A DNA stretch of 64,000 nucleotides from assembly GCF_004004515.1 (NCBI RefSeq), contig NZ_RXOL01000006.1, positions 86,796 to 150,795 of the forward strand, read 5' to 3'. A program made the translations under genes and the position numbers. Below, one piece after another: positions 27,304-35,550 of this stretch. The DNA comes from Croceicoccus ponticola. Lineage in GTDB: Bacteria; Pseudomonadota; Alphaproteobacteria; Sphingomonadales; Sphingomonadaceae. The first letter of the stretch is position 1. Each line of letters begins with the position of its first letter. The notes below the pieces were generated by a model that was not told the DNA's origin, did no database searches, and was given only the letters and a program-made list of their open reading frames with translations.

Positions 27304-28232
27304 TCGGACACCGGAATTTTGAGCGGCACTTCGCGTCCCTTGCGACGCACCACCAGGCTGAGATTTGAACCGGGGCGGACCTGCCCGGCGAATGAAGCGA
27401 GATCCTGCTGACCCGATACGGCCTTGCCGTTCACGGAAACCAGCACGTCGCCGCTGCGCAAACCGGCATTGCGAAAGATCGACCCGTCACCCTTTGCCGT
27501 AATGGCGACCCCGTCGCGGCCCGGGGTGAACCCGATCCCCTGTTGCAACGATGCGGCGGGCAGGCCCGATGTCGGCGGGGGCGGGGGCGCGGCGGGTGCA
27601 GGCGGTACCACGCTATCGGTCGATGCGGGCGCGGCGGTGGGCGCCGGTTTCGACTGGTCGAGATAAAGCAGTTCGGAACTGCCCCCCCGGCTCAACGTCA
27701 CGTGGTCGAAGGCGAGCGCTGAGAGAGTAACCCCCTCCATCACGTCTTCGCCGATGCGATAGACCATCTGTTCACCGTCCGCGCCCGCGACGATCGCCGT
27801 GCCACCGCCTGTCGCGGTATTGATGCGGATGCCGAACAGCGTCAGCGGCAGGTCGGTAATGACCGCGACGGTCGCCCCCGGCCCGCTTGCCACCGCGACG
27901 ACATCGCGGTTGAACGGATCGAACCCTGTCATCAACGCCGACCGCGCGCTGTCGTCCATCAAGCGGACACGCGCGGGCTTCCATTCGCCCAGCGGAGTGA
28001 CTGGCGTCACCGCGATCCAGAACAGCTGCACGCCGGCTACGACAATGCCGATGGCGATAAGCCACCACAGAATGTCATGCAGGCCCGGCAGGCCGAGCCT
28101 CAGCCCGTTCGATTGAGTGCGAACGAATCGCAAGATATTTTGTCCCCGTTCGTGGGTCGCGCGAAGTGGTTGGTCTATTGCCCCTGCAGCCCATGCACAA
28201 CCTTCGTGCGGTACTGTTCCGACAAGGGGCAT
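27300..28232 (-). CDS. gspC: Type II secretion protein C
   Basis: Up to 310 residues: cytoplasmic start, a membrane helix (ILWWLIAIGIVVAGVQLFWI), the HR domain (residues ~110-190) that binds GspD, a Pro/Ala-rich linker (APAAPPPPPTSG), and a C-terminal PDZ domain (RNAGLRSGDVLVSVNGKAVS). It links the platform to the secretin. The start is uncertain: ATG 28232 gives the full form; a TTG at 28133 (LRFVRTQSNG) would fit family length better and has GGGGAC upstream. First gene of the gsp operon. Confidence 0.87.
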   Translation of the reverse strand: MPLVGTVPHEGCAWAAGAIDQPLRATHERGQNILRFVRTQSNGLRLGLPGLHDILWWLIAIGIVVAGVQLFWIAVTPVTPLGEWKPARVRLMDDSARSALMTGFDPFNRDVVAVASGPGATVAVITDLPLTLFGIRINTATGGGTAIVAGADGEQMVYRIGEDVMEGVTLSALAFDHVTLSRGGSSELLYLDQSKPAPTAAPASTDSVVPPAPAAPPPPPTSGLPAASLQQGIGFTPGRDGVAITAKGDGSIFRNAGLRSGDVLVSVNGKAVSGQQDLASFAGQVRPGSNLSLVVRRKGREVPLKIPVSE

Positions 28233-28343
28233 TCCCGCCCATGTCGCAAAGATTTGACAAATTTATGTCAAGCGTCGTCCGTTGGTCGAATTCCTTGCGA
28301 GCCCCCTCGCCAAACCGGGTCGTCGGGGCTAAGGCCCGGTCGC

Positions 28344-29531
28344 ATGTCCGATGCCCTCGCCATGCCGGAACCGGCCCCTTTGGCCGCCCCCCTCGCGGGC
28401 CTTCGCGTGGCGCTGTTCAGCGGCAACTATAATTATGTGCGCGACGGCGCGAACCAGGCGCTGAACCGGCTTGTCGGTTTTCTGCTGCGGCAGGGCGCCG
28501 ATGTGCGGACATATTCGCCAGTGGTCGAAAACCCGGCGTTCGAAGCGACCGGCCCGATGGTCAACGTGCCGTCGGTGCCGATTCCGGGGCGTTCGGAATA
28601 TCGTTTCCCGCTCGCGCTGTCTTCGGCGGCGCGCGCCGATCTGGCCGCGTTCGAACCCCGCGTCGTTCATGTCGCCAGTCCCGATATCGTCGGCCACCGC
28701 GCGGTTTCATGGGCGCGGGATCGCGGCGTTCCGGTGCTGGCGTCGGTGCACACGCGGTTCGAAACATACCCGCGCTATTACAACATGGCCTTTATGGAAC
28801 CGGTCATCGAAGCGGGCCTGCGACGTTTCTACAACCGCTGCGACGCGCTTGTCGCGCCTTCCGAATCGATGGTCCGGGTCTTGAAGGATCAGGGCATGAA
28901 CGACGACGTGTCGTTATGGACCCGGGGCGTCGATCGCACGATCTTTCACCCTGACAAGCGCGACCCGGCATGGCGCCGCTCGCTCGGCATCGCGGACGAA
29001 GAAGTCGTCGTGGGCTTCCTTGGCCGGCTGGTCATGGAAAAGGGCCTCGACATCTTTGCCGCCACGATGAAGGCGCTGCGGGCTCGCGGGATCGCCCATC
29101 GCGTACTGGTCATCGGCGAAGGTCCCGCACGCGGCTGGTTCGAAGACAACCTATCCGGCGGTATCTTCGTCGGCCATCAAAGCGGGGCCGACCTTGGCCG
29201 CGCGGTCGCCAGCATGGATGTGCTGTTCAACCCGTCGATCACCGAGACTTTCGGCAACGTGACGCTCGAAGTCATGGCTTGTGGCTTGCCGGTTGTCGCA
29301 GCGGCAGCGACGGGCAGCGAAAGCCTTGTCTCCGACGGCGTATCGGGCCGGCTGGTCGAACCGGGCGACGTGGCAGGCTTTGCCGACGCGATCGAAAGCT
29401 ACCTGGCCAACCCGGCGCTCGCCCGCGCGCATGGCGACGCAGGCGCGGCGCGGGCCGGTGAATTCGGCTGGGACCGCATCAATCAGGCCGTCGCCGACGC
29501 CTATCTGCGCCTGATCGCGCAAAAGACCTGA
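28344..29531 (+). CDS. GT4-family glycosyltransferase
   Basis: 395 residues with two Rossmann domains of GT-B type. The acceptor half begins GLRVALFSGNYNYVRDGANQ; the donor half has GFLGRLVMEKGLDIF, the loop VGHQSGADLGRAVASMDVLF and the nucleotide-sugar signature SITETFGNVTLEVMACGLPV (the E-x7-E pattern). It resembles the MgtA/SqdX branch that makes glycolipids in the cytoplasmic leaflet. The start is ATG 28344. It is divergent from gspC and convergent with a small membrane gene. Donor and acceptor cannot be told. Confidence 0.87.
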   Translation: MSDALAMPEPAPLAAPLAGLRVALFSGNYNYVRDGANQALNRLVGFLLRQGADVRTYSPVVENPAFEATGPMVNVPSVPIPGRSEYRFPLALSSAARADLAAFEPRVVHVASPDIVGHRAVSWARDRGVPVLASVHTRFETYPRYYNMAFMEPVIEAGLRRFYNRCDALVAPSESMVRVLKDQGMNDDVSLWTRGVDRTIFHPDKRDPAWRRSLGIADEEVVVGFLGRLVMEKGLDIFAATMKALRARGIAHRVLVIGEGPARGWFEDNLSGGIFVGHQSGADLGRAVASMDVLFNPSITETFGNVTLEVMACGLPVVAAAATGSESLVSDGVSGRLVEPGDVAGFADAIESYLANPALARAHGDAGAARAGEFGWDRINQAVADAYLRLIAQKT

Positions 29532-29567
29532 TCGGCGATTGGCCTGATTGGCAATGGGCCTGACCGG

Positions 29568-30026
29568 TCAGGCAATCACCCGCCGTGCGATCATCCGCCG
29601 GGTATAGAAAATCAGCGCGAACAGGACCGCGAACACGATCGCGGTAAGGATGATCGGAAACGTCAAGTCGGTCTGTCCCGGAATGGGGTCGACAAAGCCC
29701 AGTACGCTGGTCACGATCAGCCCGACAAGGGACACCAGGAATGCGGCCAGTGCATGGCGGCTGCGCATCAACAACAGCAGCGATCCCGCCACCGAACCCC
29801 AGACCCCCAGCGCCCAGAACGCATCAACCCACCACGGCCGCGCCGCGTAAAAGGCGATCAGTTCATCGACGGTCAGGTTCATGCCCTGCGTCATGCCTTC
29901 GATATAGGCTCGGTTCTGGAGATGCATCTGCATGTAGTCGTTCGCGCCGAACCCGTTCCACAGCAGGCTCAAAACCGCGATGATCCAAAAGCTCGTCGGC
30001 GTCTTGATGCGCATTGTCGTCATCAT
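29568..30026 (-). CDS. Small four-helix membrane protein, unknown function
   Basis: 152 residues, starting MMTTMRIKTPTSFWIIAVLS. Four hydrophobic helices are visible (about 12-30, 68-86, 90-110 and 122-143), with a short acidic/aromatic loop MNLTVDELIAFYAARPWW between the first two. I recognise no domain name with confidence; similar proteins are common in sphingomonads as hypothetical or sugar-transporter-like. It is alone, convergent with the glycosyltransferase, and its stop codon lies inside a 16-bp perfect palindrome (29558-29573) that may serve as a shared hairpin. Confidence 0.7.
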   Translation of the reverse strand: MMTTMRIKTPTSFWIIAVLSLLWNGFGANDYMQMHLQNRAYIEGMTQGMNLTVDELIAFYAARPWWVDAFWALGVWGSVAGSLLLLMRSRHALAAFLVSLVGLIVTSVLGFVDPIPGQTDLTFPIILTAIVFAVLFALIFYTRRMIARRVIA

Positions 30027-30165
30027 GTGAACCCCTCTCTTGCCCGCCGCCCAGACTAGAGCGACGCGCCGCGACGTCAATCGACCTGATGGGCAATAGT
30101 GTGCGGCGCGCTTCGCCGGCGCTGGCAATTGTCGTGCCCGGCCTTAGATTAGACGCGACACGATC

Positions 30166-31485
30166 ATGACCGACCTTTTCCAAACCGATCCGCCCGCCGC
30201 CGGCGCGATGCCCCCGTCCGGCCCGGACGCGCCGCTTGCGGACAAGTTGCGCCCGCGCACGCTGGGCGACGTCGTCGGGCAGGATCACCTGACCGGCGCA
30301 GAAGGCGCGATCGGGCGCATGGTTGCGGCGGGGCGGCTGACCAGCATGATCCTGTGGGGTCCGCCCGGCACCGGGAAAACCAGCATCGCACGGCTGCTTG
30401 CCGACAGCGTCGGTATGCGGTTCGCCGCCATCAGCGCGGTGTTTTCGGGCGTCGCGGACCTCAAAAAGGCGTTTGCCGAAGCCGAAAAAGCGCAGGCCGC
30501 CGGGCAGCGCACGCTCTTGTTCGTGGACGAGATCCACCGTTTCAACCGCGCGCAACAGGATGGTTTCCTGCCGTTCGTCGAACGCGGCACGGTAACACTG
30601 GTCGGCGCGACGACCGAAAACCCGAGCTTTGCGCTGAACGCCGCGCTGTTGTCCCGTGCGCAGGTGCTGGTGCTGGAACGTCTTGACGAAGCTGCGCTGG
30701 GCGCGCTGATCGACCGGGCAGAGGAACTGGCGGGGCCGCTGCCGCTCGATGCCGATGCCCGCGTTGCCCTGATCGCCAGCGCCGACGGCGACGGGCGCTT
30801 CCTGCTCAACCAGGCCGAAACGCTTTACGCAGCGAAAATCGACGCACCGCTCGACACCGACGGATTGCGCAAGTTCCTGCAACGCCGGCTTGCCGTTTAT
30901 GACAAGGATCGGGACGGGCATTACAACCTGATCAGCGCCCTGCACAAATCGTTGCGCGGCTCCGACCCCCAAGCCGCCTTGTACTTCATGGCGCGGATGC
31001 TGACGGCGGGGGAAGAGCCGCTTTACGTCCTGCGCCGCCTTGTCCGCTTCGCGTCCGAAGACATCGGCCTCGCCGACCCGCAGGCGCTGATCCAGTGCCT
31101 TGCCGCCAAGGACGCCTACGAATTCCTGGGCAGTCCCGAAGGCGAACTCGCCATCGTGCAAGCATGCCTTTATTGCGCCACCGCCCCTAAATCGAACGCG
31201 GCATACAAGGCGCAGAAGGCCGCATGGAAAAGCGCGCGAGAAACCGGCAGCCTCGCCCCGCCGCAGACCATCCTGAACGCACCGACCAAGCTGATGAAGG
31301 ATTTAGGTTACGGCAAGGATTACGCCTACGACCACGATGCGGAGGACGGTTTTTCCGGCGCCGATTACTGGCCCGACGGGATGGAGCCGCAAACCTATTA
31401 CAAGCCGGTGCCGCGCGGATTCGAACGGCAAGTGATCGAGCGGCTGGAATGGTGGGACAAGAAGCGCCGCGAACGGCAGGGCTGA
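30166..31485 (+). CDS. rarA: Replication-associated recombination protein A (AAA+ ATPase)
   Basis: 439 residues of the RarA/MgsA/WRNIP1 family, which works at stalled replication forks. It has PLADKLRPRTLGDVVGQDHL, Walker A GPPGTGKTSIARLL, Walker B LLFVDEIHRFNRAQQD, sensor 1 LVGATTENPSF, and the C-terminal tetramerisation region with RLVRFASEDIGLADPQAL. Length is normal. ATG 30166. The next gene follows after 8 bp, so the pair is likely one transcript. Confidence 0.95.
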   Translation: MTDLFQTDPPAAGAMPPSGPDAPLADKLRPRTLGDVVGQDHLTGAEGAIGRMVAAGRLTSMILWGPPGTGKTSIARLLADSVGMRFAAISAVFSGVADLKKAFAEAEKAQAAGQRTLLFVDEIHRFNRAQQDGFLPFVERGTVTLVGATTENPSFALNAALLSRAQVLVLERLDEAALGALIDRAEELAGPLPLDADARVALIASADGDGRFLLNQAETLYAAKIDAPLDTDGLRKFLQRRLAVYDKDRDGHYNLISALHKSLRGSDPQAALYFMARMLTAGEEPLYVLRRLVRFASEDIGLADPQALIQCLAAKDAYEFLGSPEGELAIVQACLYCATAPKSNAAYKAQKAAWKSARETGSLAPPQTILNAPTKLMKDLGYGKDYAYDHDAEDGFSGADYWPDGMEPQTYYKPVPRGFERQVIERLEWWDKKRRERQG

Positions 31486-31493
31486 CGCGCAGC

Positions 31494-32375
31494 GTGGCGC
31501 GGTTCGACCGGTTCATGGCCATCGACTGGTCGGGCGCGGCCGGCCCCCGGCAAAAAGGCATCGCCATCGCCGTCACCGATGCGACGGGCGGCCCGCCTGC
31601 CTTGCTGACGCGCGAACGCGGCTGGTCGAGGGAGGATGTGCTCGCGCTGCTGCGTGACGACCTTCCCGCCGACATGCTGGTCGGCATGGACCTTGGCATA
31701 TCGCTGCCCTTTGCCGATTGCGGGGCGTTCTTTCCCGGATGGCGCGACAGTCCTCAGGGCGCACGGTCGCTTTGGGCGCTGATCGATGACATCTGCGCTG
31801 CCGACCCGCACCTGTCCGCTGGCAGCTTCGTCGACCACCCCGCACTCAGCCGCTATTTCCGCCGGCATGGCGGGCGCGAGGGCGACCGTTTCCACGCGCC
31901 CGAAGCGCAGCACCGCCGGGGCCGTTTCCGGGTGACCGAGCGCGCGCAGGAAGCCATGGGGTGCAAACCTTATTCCAATTTCAACCTGATCGGCGCGGCG
32001 CAAGTCGGCAAGTCCAGCCTGACCGGAATGCGCGTGCTGCACCGGGTCGACGGGCGCGTGCCGGTCTGGCCGGTCGACCCCCTGCCCCCGTGCGGGTCGG
32101 TCATCGTCGAGATCTACACCGCGATGGCGGCCATCGCCGCCGCCCGCACCGCCGGACGCAGCAAGATCCGCGACCATGCCGATCTTGACGCAGCGTTGGT
32201 CCGAATCGGCTCCGCTCCCATGAGCGGCAGCGGCGCCATCGACGATCACGCATCCGACGCACTGCTGACCGCCGCATGGCTGCGCGCCGTCGCCGACCGG
32301 CAGTCATTGTGGTCGCCCGAAGGCCTGACCGACACAATAGCCGCAACCGAGGGCTGGACCTTCGGCGCGCGGTAA
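31494..32375 (+). CDS. Unknown protein with RNase H-like N-terminus (DUF429-like)
   Basis: 293 residues, beginning VARFDRFMAIDWSGAAGPRQ. The MAIDWSGA strand and GMDLGISLPF fit the acidic-residue strands of RNase H-like DUF429 proteins, and the end DHASDALLTAAWLRA fits the last acidic helix. The GTG at 31494, 8 bp after rarA, is preferred; ATG 31515 is the alternative. There is no known substrate. The pairing with rarA might point to DNA metabolism, but this is only context. It ends 19 bp before the tRNA-Thr gene, at the host side of the integrated element. Confidence 0.72.
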   Translation: MARFDRFMAIDWSGAAGPRQKGIAIAVTDATGGPPALLTRERGWSREDVLALLRDDLPADMLVGMDLGISLPFADCGAFFPGWRDSPQGARSLWALIDDICAADPHLSAGSFVDHPALSRYFRRHGGREGDRFHAPEAQHRRGRFRVTERAQEAMGCKPYSNFNLIGAAQVGKSSLTGMRVLHRVDGRVPVWPVDPLPPCGSVIVEIYTAMAAIAAARTAGRSKIRDHADLDAALVRIGSAPMSGSGAIDDHASDALLTAAWLRAVADRQSLWSPEGLTDTIAATEGWTFGAR

Positions 32376-32394
32376 GGCAGAGGGCGATCTGTGG

Positions 32395-32470
<76 letters not shown>

Positions 32471-32561
32471 TATACCTGTCTCTAGACACTCCCTAAAGCT
32501 TGATTTTCTGCGGTTCTTCCGCAATAGCTTTGTGCCTCAAAGGTTCTCGTCGTTTCCTAAA

Positions 32562-32634
32562 ATGCCCCCAAAATCCGAGTAATTCGGGGGCATCATTGGG
32601 GGCAGGCAATAGCCTAGCATAAGGGATGCCCCCA
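32562..32634. repeat. Repeated GGGGGCA motifs beside attL (candidate integrase arm sites)
   Basis: Four copies of a TGGGGGCAT-like 9-mer occur here: ATGCCCCCA at 32562-32570 and 32626-32634 (reverse orientation), CGGGGGCAT at 32585-32593 and TGGGGGCAG-like at 32597-32605. Three more lie beside the right end. They are spaced 10-30 bp apart in both orientations, as expected for arm-type binding sites of a tyrosine recombinase. Confidence 0.55.
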
Positions 32635-32635
32635 A

Positions 32636-33865
32636 ATGACTCTGACCGCCGCAGAGATTCGTGCGTTTCCCGCCAAAGCAGCAATCTATCGCAAGACCGA
32701 CGAGAAGGGACTCTATCTCGAAATCAGTCCGCGCGGGTCCAAGTTGTGGCGGGTGAAGTATCGCTTCAATGGAGCGGAAAAGCGTCTGGCACTTGGGGCA
32801 TGGCCCGAAGTGAGCCTTGCCGATGCCCGCGCCCTTCGTGACGATGCAAGGCGCAAGTTGCGTGAGGGCATCGATCCCGGCCATGAAAAGAAGATGGGCA
32901 AGATCGCGGCGCAAATCAGCGCGGGAAACAGCTTCCTTAGCGTTGCCGAGGATTACATCGACGTACACCTTGAAAAGAGCGGCAAGGCTCCGGCAACAGT
33001 GCGAAAGTCACGCTGGTTTCTCTCGTTGCTAACTCCGGCGTTAGGGACGCGACCGATCGCGGACATCGAACCAGCCGAATTGCTGGCCGTTCTGAAAAAG
33101 CTGGAGAACAAGGGGCATCGCGAAACGGCTAATCGAGTCCGATCATTCGCGAGCCGCATATTCCGCTATGGGGTGGCAACGACGCGCTGCAAGCACGATC
33201 CCGCCGCCATGCTCGTCAACGCCCTCGCGCGGCCAACCGTTAAGCATCACGCTGCCATTCTGGAGCCGAAGATGCTCGGTGAATTCCTGCGCGCGGTCGA
33301 TGGCTACATGGGTAGCCCGGTTGTAAATCTGGCCATCCAGATAGCGCCCCACGTTTTTTTGCGGCCCGGTGAACTGAGAGCGGCCCGGTGGAGCGAGATC
33401 GACTTGGAGAATGCCATCTGGACGGTTCCTGCAGAGCGGGCGAAACTGCGGCGACCCCACTCTGTCCCCCTCTCACGACAAGTATTCGCACTGTTACGCG
33501 AACTGGAACTGCACAGCGGCGGCTTGGACTTGTTGTTTCCCGGTCTAAGGTCGCGCCTTCGTCCGATTAGCGAGAATACGTTAAACGCCAGCTACCGTCG
33601 CATGGGGTTCGACAAGGATACGGTCACTGCGCACGGTCTGCGGGCCACGGCATCCACGTTGTTGAACGAAAGCGGCAAGTGGCACTTCGACGCGATCGAG
33701 CGAGCGCTGGCGCATGGTCACAGCGACGCAACGCGAGGGGCGTATGCGCGCGGGCAGCATTGGGACGAACGAATTGCGATGGCGCAATGGTGGTCTGATT
33801 ATTTGGACAAGGTGCGGGTAGGTGGGGAGATTTTACCTTTAAATCGCGCGTTGGACGCAATCTGA
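32636..33865 (+). CDS. int: P4-type tyrosine recombinase/integrase
   Basis: 409 residues. The N-terminal DUF4102 arm-binding domain (GLYLEISPRGSKLWRVKYRF, LGAWPEVSLADARALRDDAR) is followed by a core-binding domain and the catalytic domain with Arg in LRPGELRAARWSEID, HGLRATASTLLNE (His-x-x-Arg), and the late His/Trp-Tyr region ALAHGHSDATRGAYARG, where the Tyr nucleophile is expected. ATG 32636. It reads away from the tRNA-Thr gene, the classical layout for tRNA-integrating islands. It should catalyse insertion and excision at the tRNA 3' end. Confidence 0.95.
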   Translation: MTLTAAEIRAFPAKAAIYRKTDEKGLYLEISPRGSKLWRVKYRFNGAEKRLALGAWPEVSLADARALRDDARRKLREGIDPGHEKKMGKIAAQISAGNSFLSVAEDYIDVHLEKSGKAPATVRKSRWFLSLLTPALGTRPIADIEPAELLAVLKKLENKGHRETANRVRSFASRIFRYGVATTRCKHDPAAMLVNALARPTVKHHAAILEPKMLGEFLRAVDGYMGSPVVNLAIQIAPHVFLRPGELRAARWSEIDLENAIWTVPAERAKLRRPHSVPLSRQVFALLRELELHSGGLDLLFPGLRSRLRPISENTLNASYRRMGFDKDTVTAHGLRATASTLLNESGKWHFDAIERALAHGHSDATRGAYARGQHWDERIAMAQWWSDYLDKVRVGGEILPLNRALDAI

Positions 33866-34083
33866 CTTCTTTATCCCCCGAATCAATCCGTTCCCGCTCC
33901 GTTCGCCTTGTCCGTTGCCGTCCCAACCGTAAGGGTGGGGCGTCGTGATACGAGACGCTACTTGCGGAACCGATAGGATGGCTAGTCCAATCGATCCGGA
34001 ATTTCGAATACGTTGCAGTAGTCTCGCCACGATCCGGTCAACAAACCTTGCCCGGTCACACTGATGGTAAGCGAGATATATCT

Positions 34084-34269
34084 ATGCGAGCGTTTTTACG
34101 TATCAGAGACTTTCAAGAAGACTACAACGTCAGCCGGTCGACCGTTTACCGACTTCATGAACGCGGCGAAATTCGTTTCGTTCATATCGGACGGGCCGTC
34201 CGCATCGCGCGCGAAGATGCCGAACGCTGGTACGACGCGGTCACATCCAAGGAAGCCAACGATGTCTGA
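34084..34269 (+). CDS. AlpA-like excisionase/helix-turn-helix protein
   Basis: 61 residues, all one winged helix-turn-helix of the AlpA/MerR-like excisionase class: FLRIRDFQEDYNVSRSTVYR then LHERGEIRFVHIGRAVRIAR and an end Glu/Trp-rich helix EDAERWYDAV. Such proteins activate the integrase gene or direct excision in P4-like elements and satellites. ATG 34084 is preferred over a TTG at 34048. It lies between the integrase and the HUH protein. A possible 23-codon frame overlaps its end. Confidence 0.82.
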   Translation: MRAFLRIRDFQEDYNVSRSTVYRLHERGEIRFVHIGRAVRIAREDAERWYDAVTSKEANDV

Positions 34270-34333
34270 TTATTCGGATCGGGGAAAAAAGAGCGCCGGA
34301 AAGGCTGGAACCTATCCGACGCTCGCATCCTGA
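34262..34333 (+). CDS. Possible 23-residue peptide coupled to the AlpA-like gene
   Basis: ATG 34262 overlaps the end of the AlpA-like gene by 8 bases and reads a 23-residue peptide, MSDYSDRGKKSAGKAGTYPT plus three more. AAGGAAG lies about six bases before the ATG, so translation is plausible. It is hydrophilic and basic, with no family that I recognise. It may be just chance; only the coupling and ribosome site speak for it. Confidence 0.25.
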   Translation: MSDYSDRGKKSAGKAGTYPTLAS

Positions 34334-34604
34334 AGCCCTCTAGCCGCTGGATGCATTCTCCCTAATCCGAAAATCGTAACTCGACCAACTGAAAATTACG
34401 ATGGTCGCAAGCGGGTAGGCGGCTGGCCAGATACGCCAGCCGCCCGCCTAGTCCCGCATTCAAAAGCCTGATGTTTCCCGGTGTATCATTGAAACTGGCG
34501 CGCATTTGTTTCCCGGCGTTTCGCCGTTAAGAAGTAAATACGCTACCGATCAATGGCTTAAGGAAAAGACGGCGGGCGCTCCCTTATTAGGGGTGGATTG
34601 AAAC
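34270..34604. other. 335-bp gap before the HUH gene, holding a strong hairpin
   Basis: Apart from the possible small peptide at the left end, I see no gene here. The middle holds a 10-bp perfect inverted repeat (34418-34444) inside a second, weaker pair (GCGGG 34411-34415 and CCCGC 34453-34457). The stretch after it is AT-richer and should carry the promoter of the HUH gene. The position suits a replication origin or transfer site for that protein, but this is inference. Confidence 0.5.
34418..34444. repeat. Perfect 10-bp inverted repeat upstream of the HUH gene
   Basis: GGCGGCTGGC (34418-34427) and GCCAGCCGCC (34435-34444) are exact reverse complements with a 7-nt loop CAGATAC. No T-tract follows on the plus strand, so it is a poor terminator. 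It is extended by outer arms at 34411-34415 and 34453-34457. HUH replication initiators nick in or beside such hairpins, so this is a candidate origin. Confidence 0.55.
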
Positions 34605-35288
34605 ATGAAACAGGGGTTCCTGCGCCGAGGCGGAGCGAACAACCGGCGCGACCGGGCCAGCAAACATTTGACCAAGCGACAGGCGGCCATGCTGATTGAT
34701 GCGACACAGAATGCACTGGACCGGGGCGTGGGGTTCAATCGCTTTGTCACGATATCATGGGAACTGGCAGGAATTGACCCGCGCGACAGCGTAGCGGCGA
34801 CGGGTGAATGGATTCGGCACGCCCGCGATTGGCTGTACCGCTATGAAGTGCCTCTAGCTTGGGTATGGACACAGGAACGCGGGCCTAAGCTGGGCGCGCA
34901 TTGCCATATCCTGATGCATGTCCCGATCGAGTTGTCGCCACTCTTTGGCAGCAAGCCCCGGCAATGGGCGCGTAAGGTTATCGAGCGACGCGGCGGTCTA
35001 TACGCGGCAGGCACCCTGTTCACCCGCAAGGTTTCACTAGGAGACAGTCCTGAAAGCCACCCAGAAGCTTTTGACGCTTCGGTGATGGGCAGGCTCCACT
35101 ATTTGCTGAAATGCACGCCAGCGAGGCTTGAAGGCGAGCTAGGCATGATTGGCCGGGGTCATAAGCCTTGGGGGCAGTCGGCACTGGTTTACGGGAAGCG
35201 CGCGGCAGTCTGGCAGGATCGCACCAGCCGCTTCCCCGCCGGACATAGACCAGCGACGAAAAAACGGCAAACTTCCCAAATGATTTAG
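34605..35288 (+). CDS. Putative HUH endonuclease (rolling-circle Rep-like)
   Basis: 227 residues not matched to a named family from memory, but the three Rep motifs are in order: motif 1 FVTISWELAG (residues 47-56), motif 2 GAHCHILMHV with His99-x-His101 (HUH), and motif 3 RLHYLLKC with Tyr166-x-x-Lys169. One-Tyr rolling-circle initiators have precisely this set, with Tyr attacking DNA and the two His binding the metal. The N-terminus is basic (RRGGANNRRDRASKHLTKRQ). ATG 34605, following a region with a strong hairpin. It overlaps by 4 bases, tail to tail, with the broken endolysin. Function is inferred from the motifs only. Confidence 0.72.
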   Translation: MKQGFLRRGGANNRRDRASKHLTKRQAAMLIDATQNALDRGVGFNRFVTISWELAGIDPRDSVAATGEWIRHARDWLYRYEVPLAWVWTQERGPKLGAHCHILMHVPIELSPLFGSKPRQWARKVIERRGGLYAAGTLFTRKVSLGDSPESHPEAFDASVMGRLHYLLKCTPARLEGELGMIGRGHKPWGQSALVYGKRAAVWQDRTSRFPAGHRPATKKRQTSQMI

Positions 35289-35550
35289 GAAAATCTTCGG
35301 GGGCAGTTACCGGCCCCGCCGCTTTCCACTTTCGCCAACGCGCCCACCTGGCGCACCGAACAGCCAAGCCGCGCGGCGACCGGCGGATATGTTCGGGCGT
35401 GACCGCTCGCGCGCTGCGATTGCGAAATGTGTCGATGATCGCCTGGCGGGTCAACGGCCCGCGCAGGCCGTCGACCTTCAACCGTGGTGTCGCGCCAGCG
35501 GCGTTCAGCCAGACTTGAAAGTCCGCAAGGTCGATGCTCGGCTTTACCAT
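35285..35550 (-). pseudogene. Broken phage endolysin (N-acetylmuramidase, DUF3380-like)
   Basis: The reading starts MVKPSIDLADFQVWLNAAGA, a peptidoglycan-binding-like start seen before muramidase domains, and runs to PEHIR. Near 35390 one base is missing: the continuation VAARLGCSVRQVGALAKVES, the start of the N-acetylmuramidase catalytic domain with its catalytic Glu, is in another frame and ends after SGGAGN. So the gene is frameshifted and most of the catalytic domain is lost. It is a remnant of a prophage lysis module on the minus strand. Confidence 0.72.

Noticed and set aside
11015..28000. Long open frames on the plus strand opposite the sulfur and gsp operons (for example 12771-14255, 20691-22064, 25792-27411)
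   Set aside because: They are shadows of high-GC codon bias: Arg/His/Gln-rich translations, no ribosome sites, no family features, and complete real genes lie opposite.
29558..29573. 16-bp palindrome GCCTGACCGGTCAGGC as an intrinsic terminator or operator
   Set aside because: No T-tract on either strand and it overlaps a stop codon between convergent genes; kept only as a remark under the membrane protein.
32562..32634. Repeats near the integrase as a CRISPR array
   Set aside because: Units are only 8-9 bp, occur in both orientations, and spacers are uneven and too short; no cas genes in the window.
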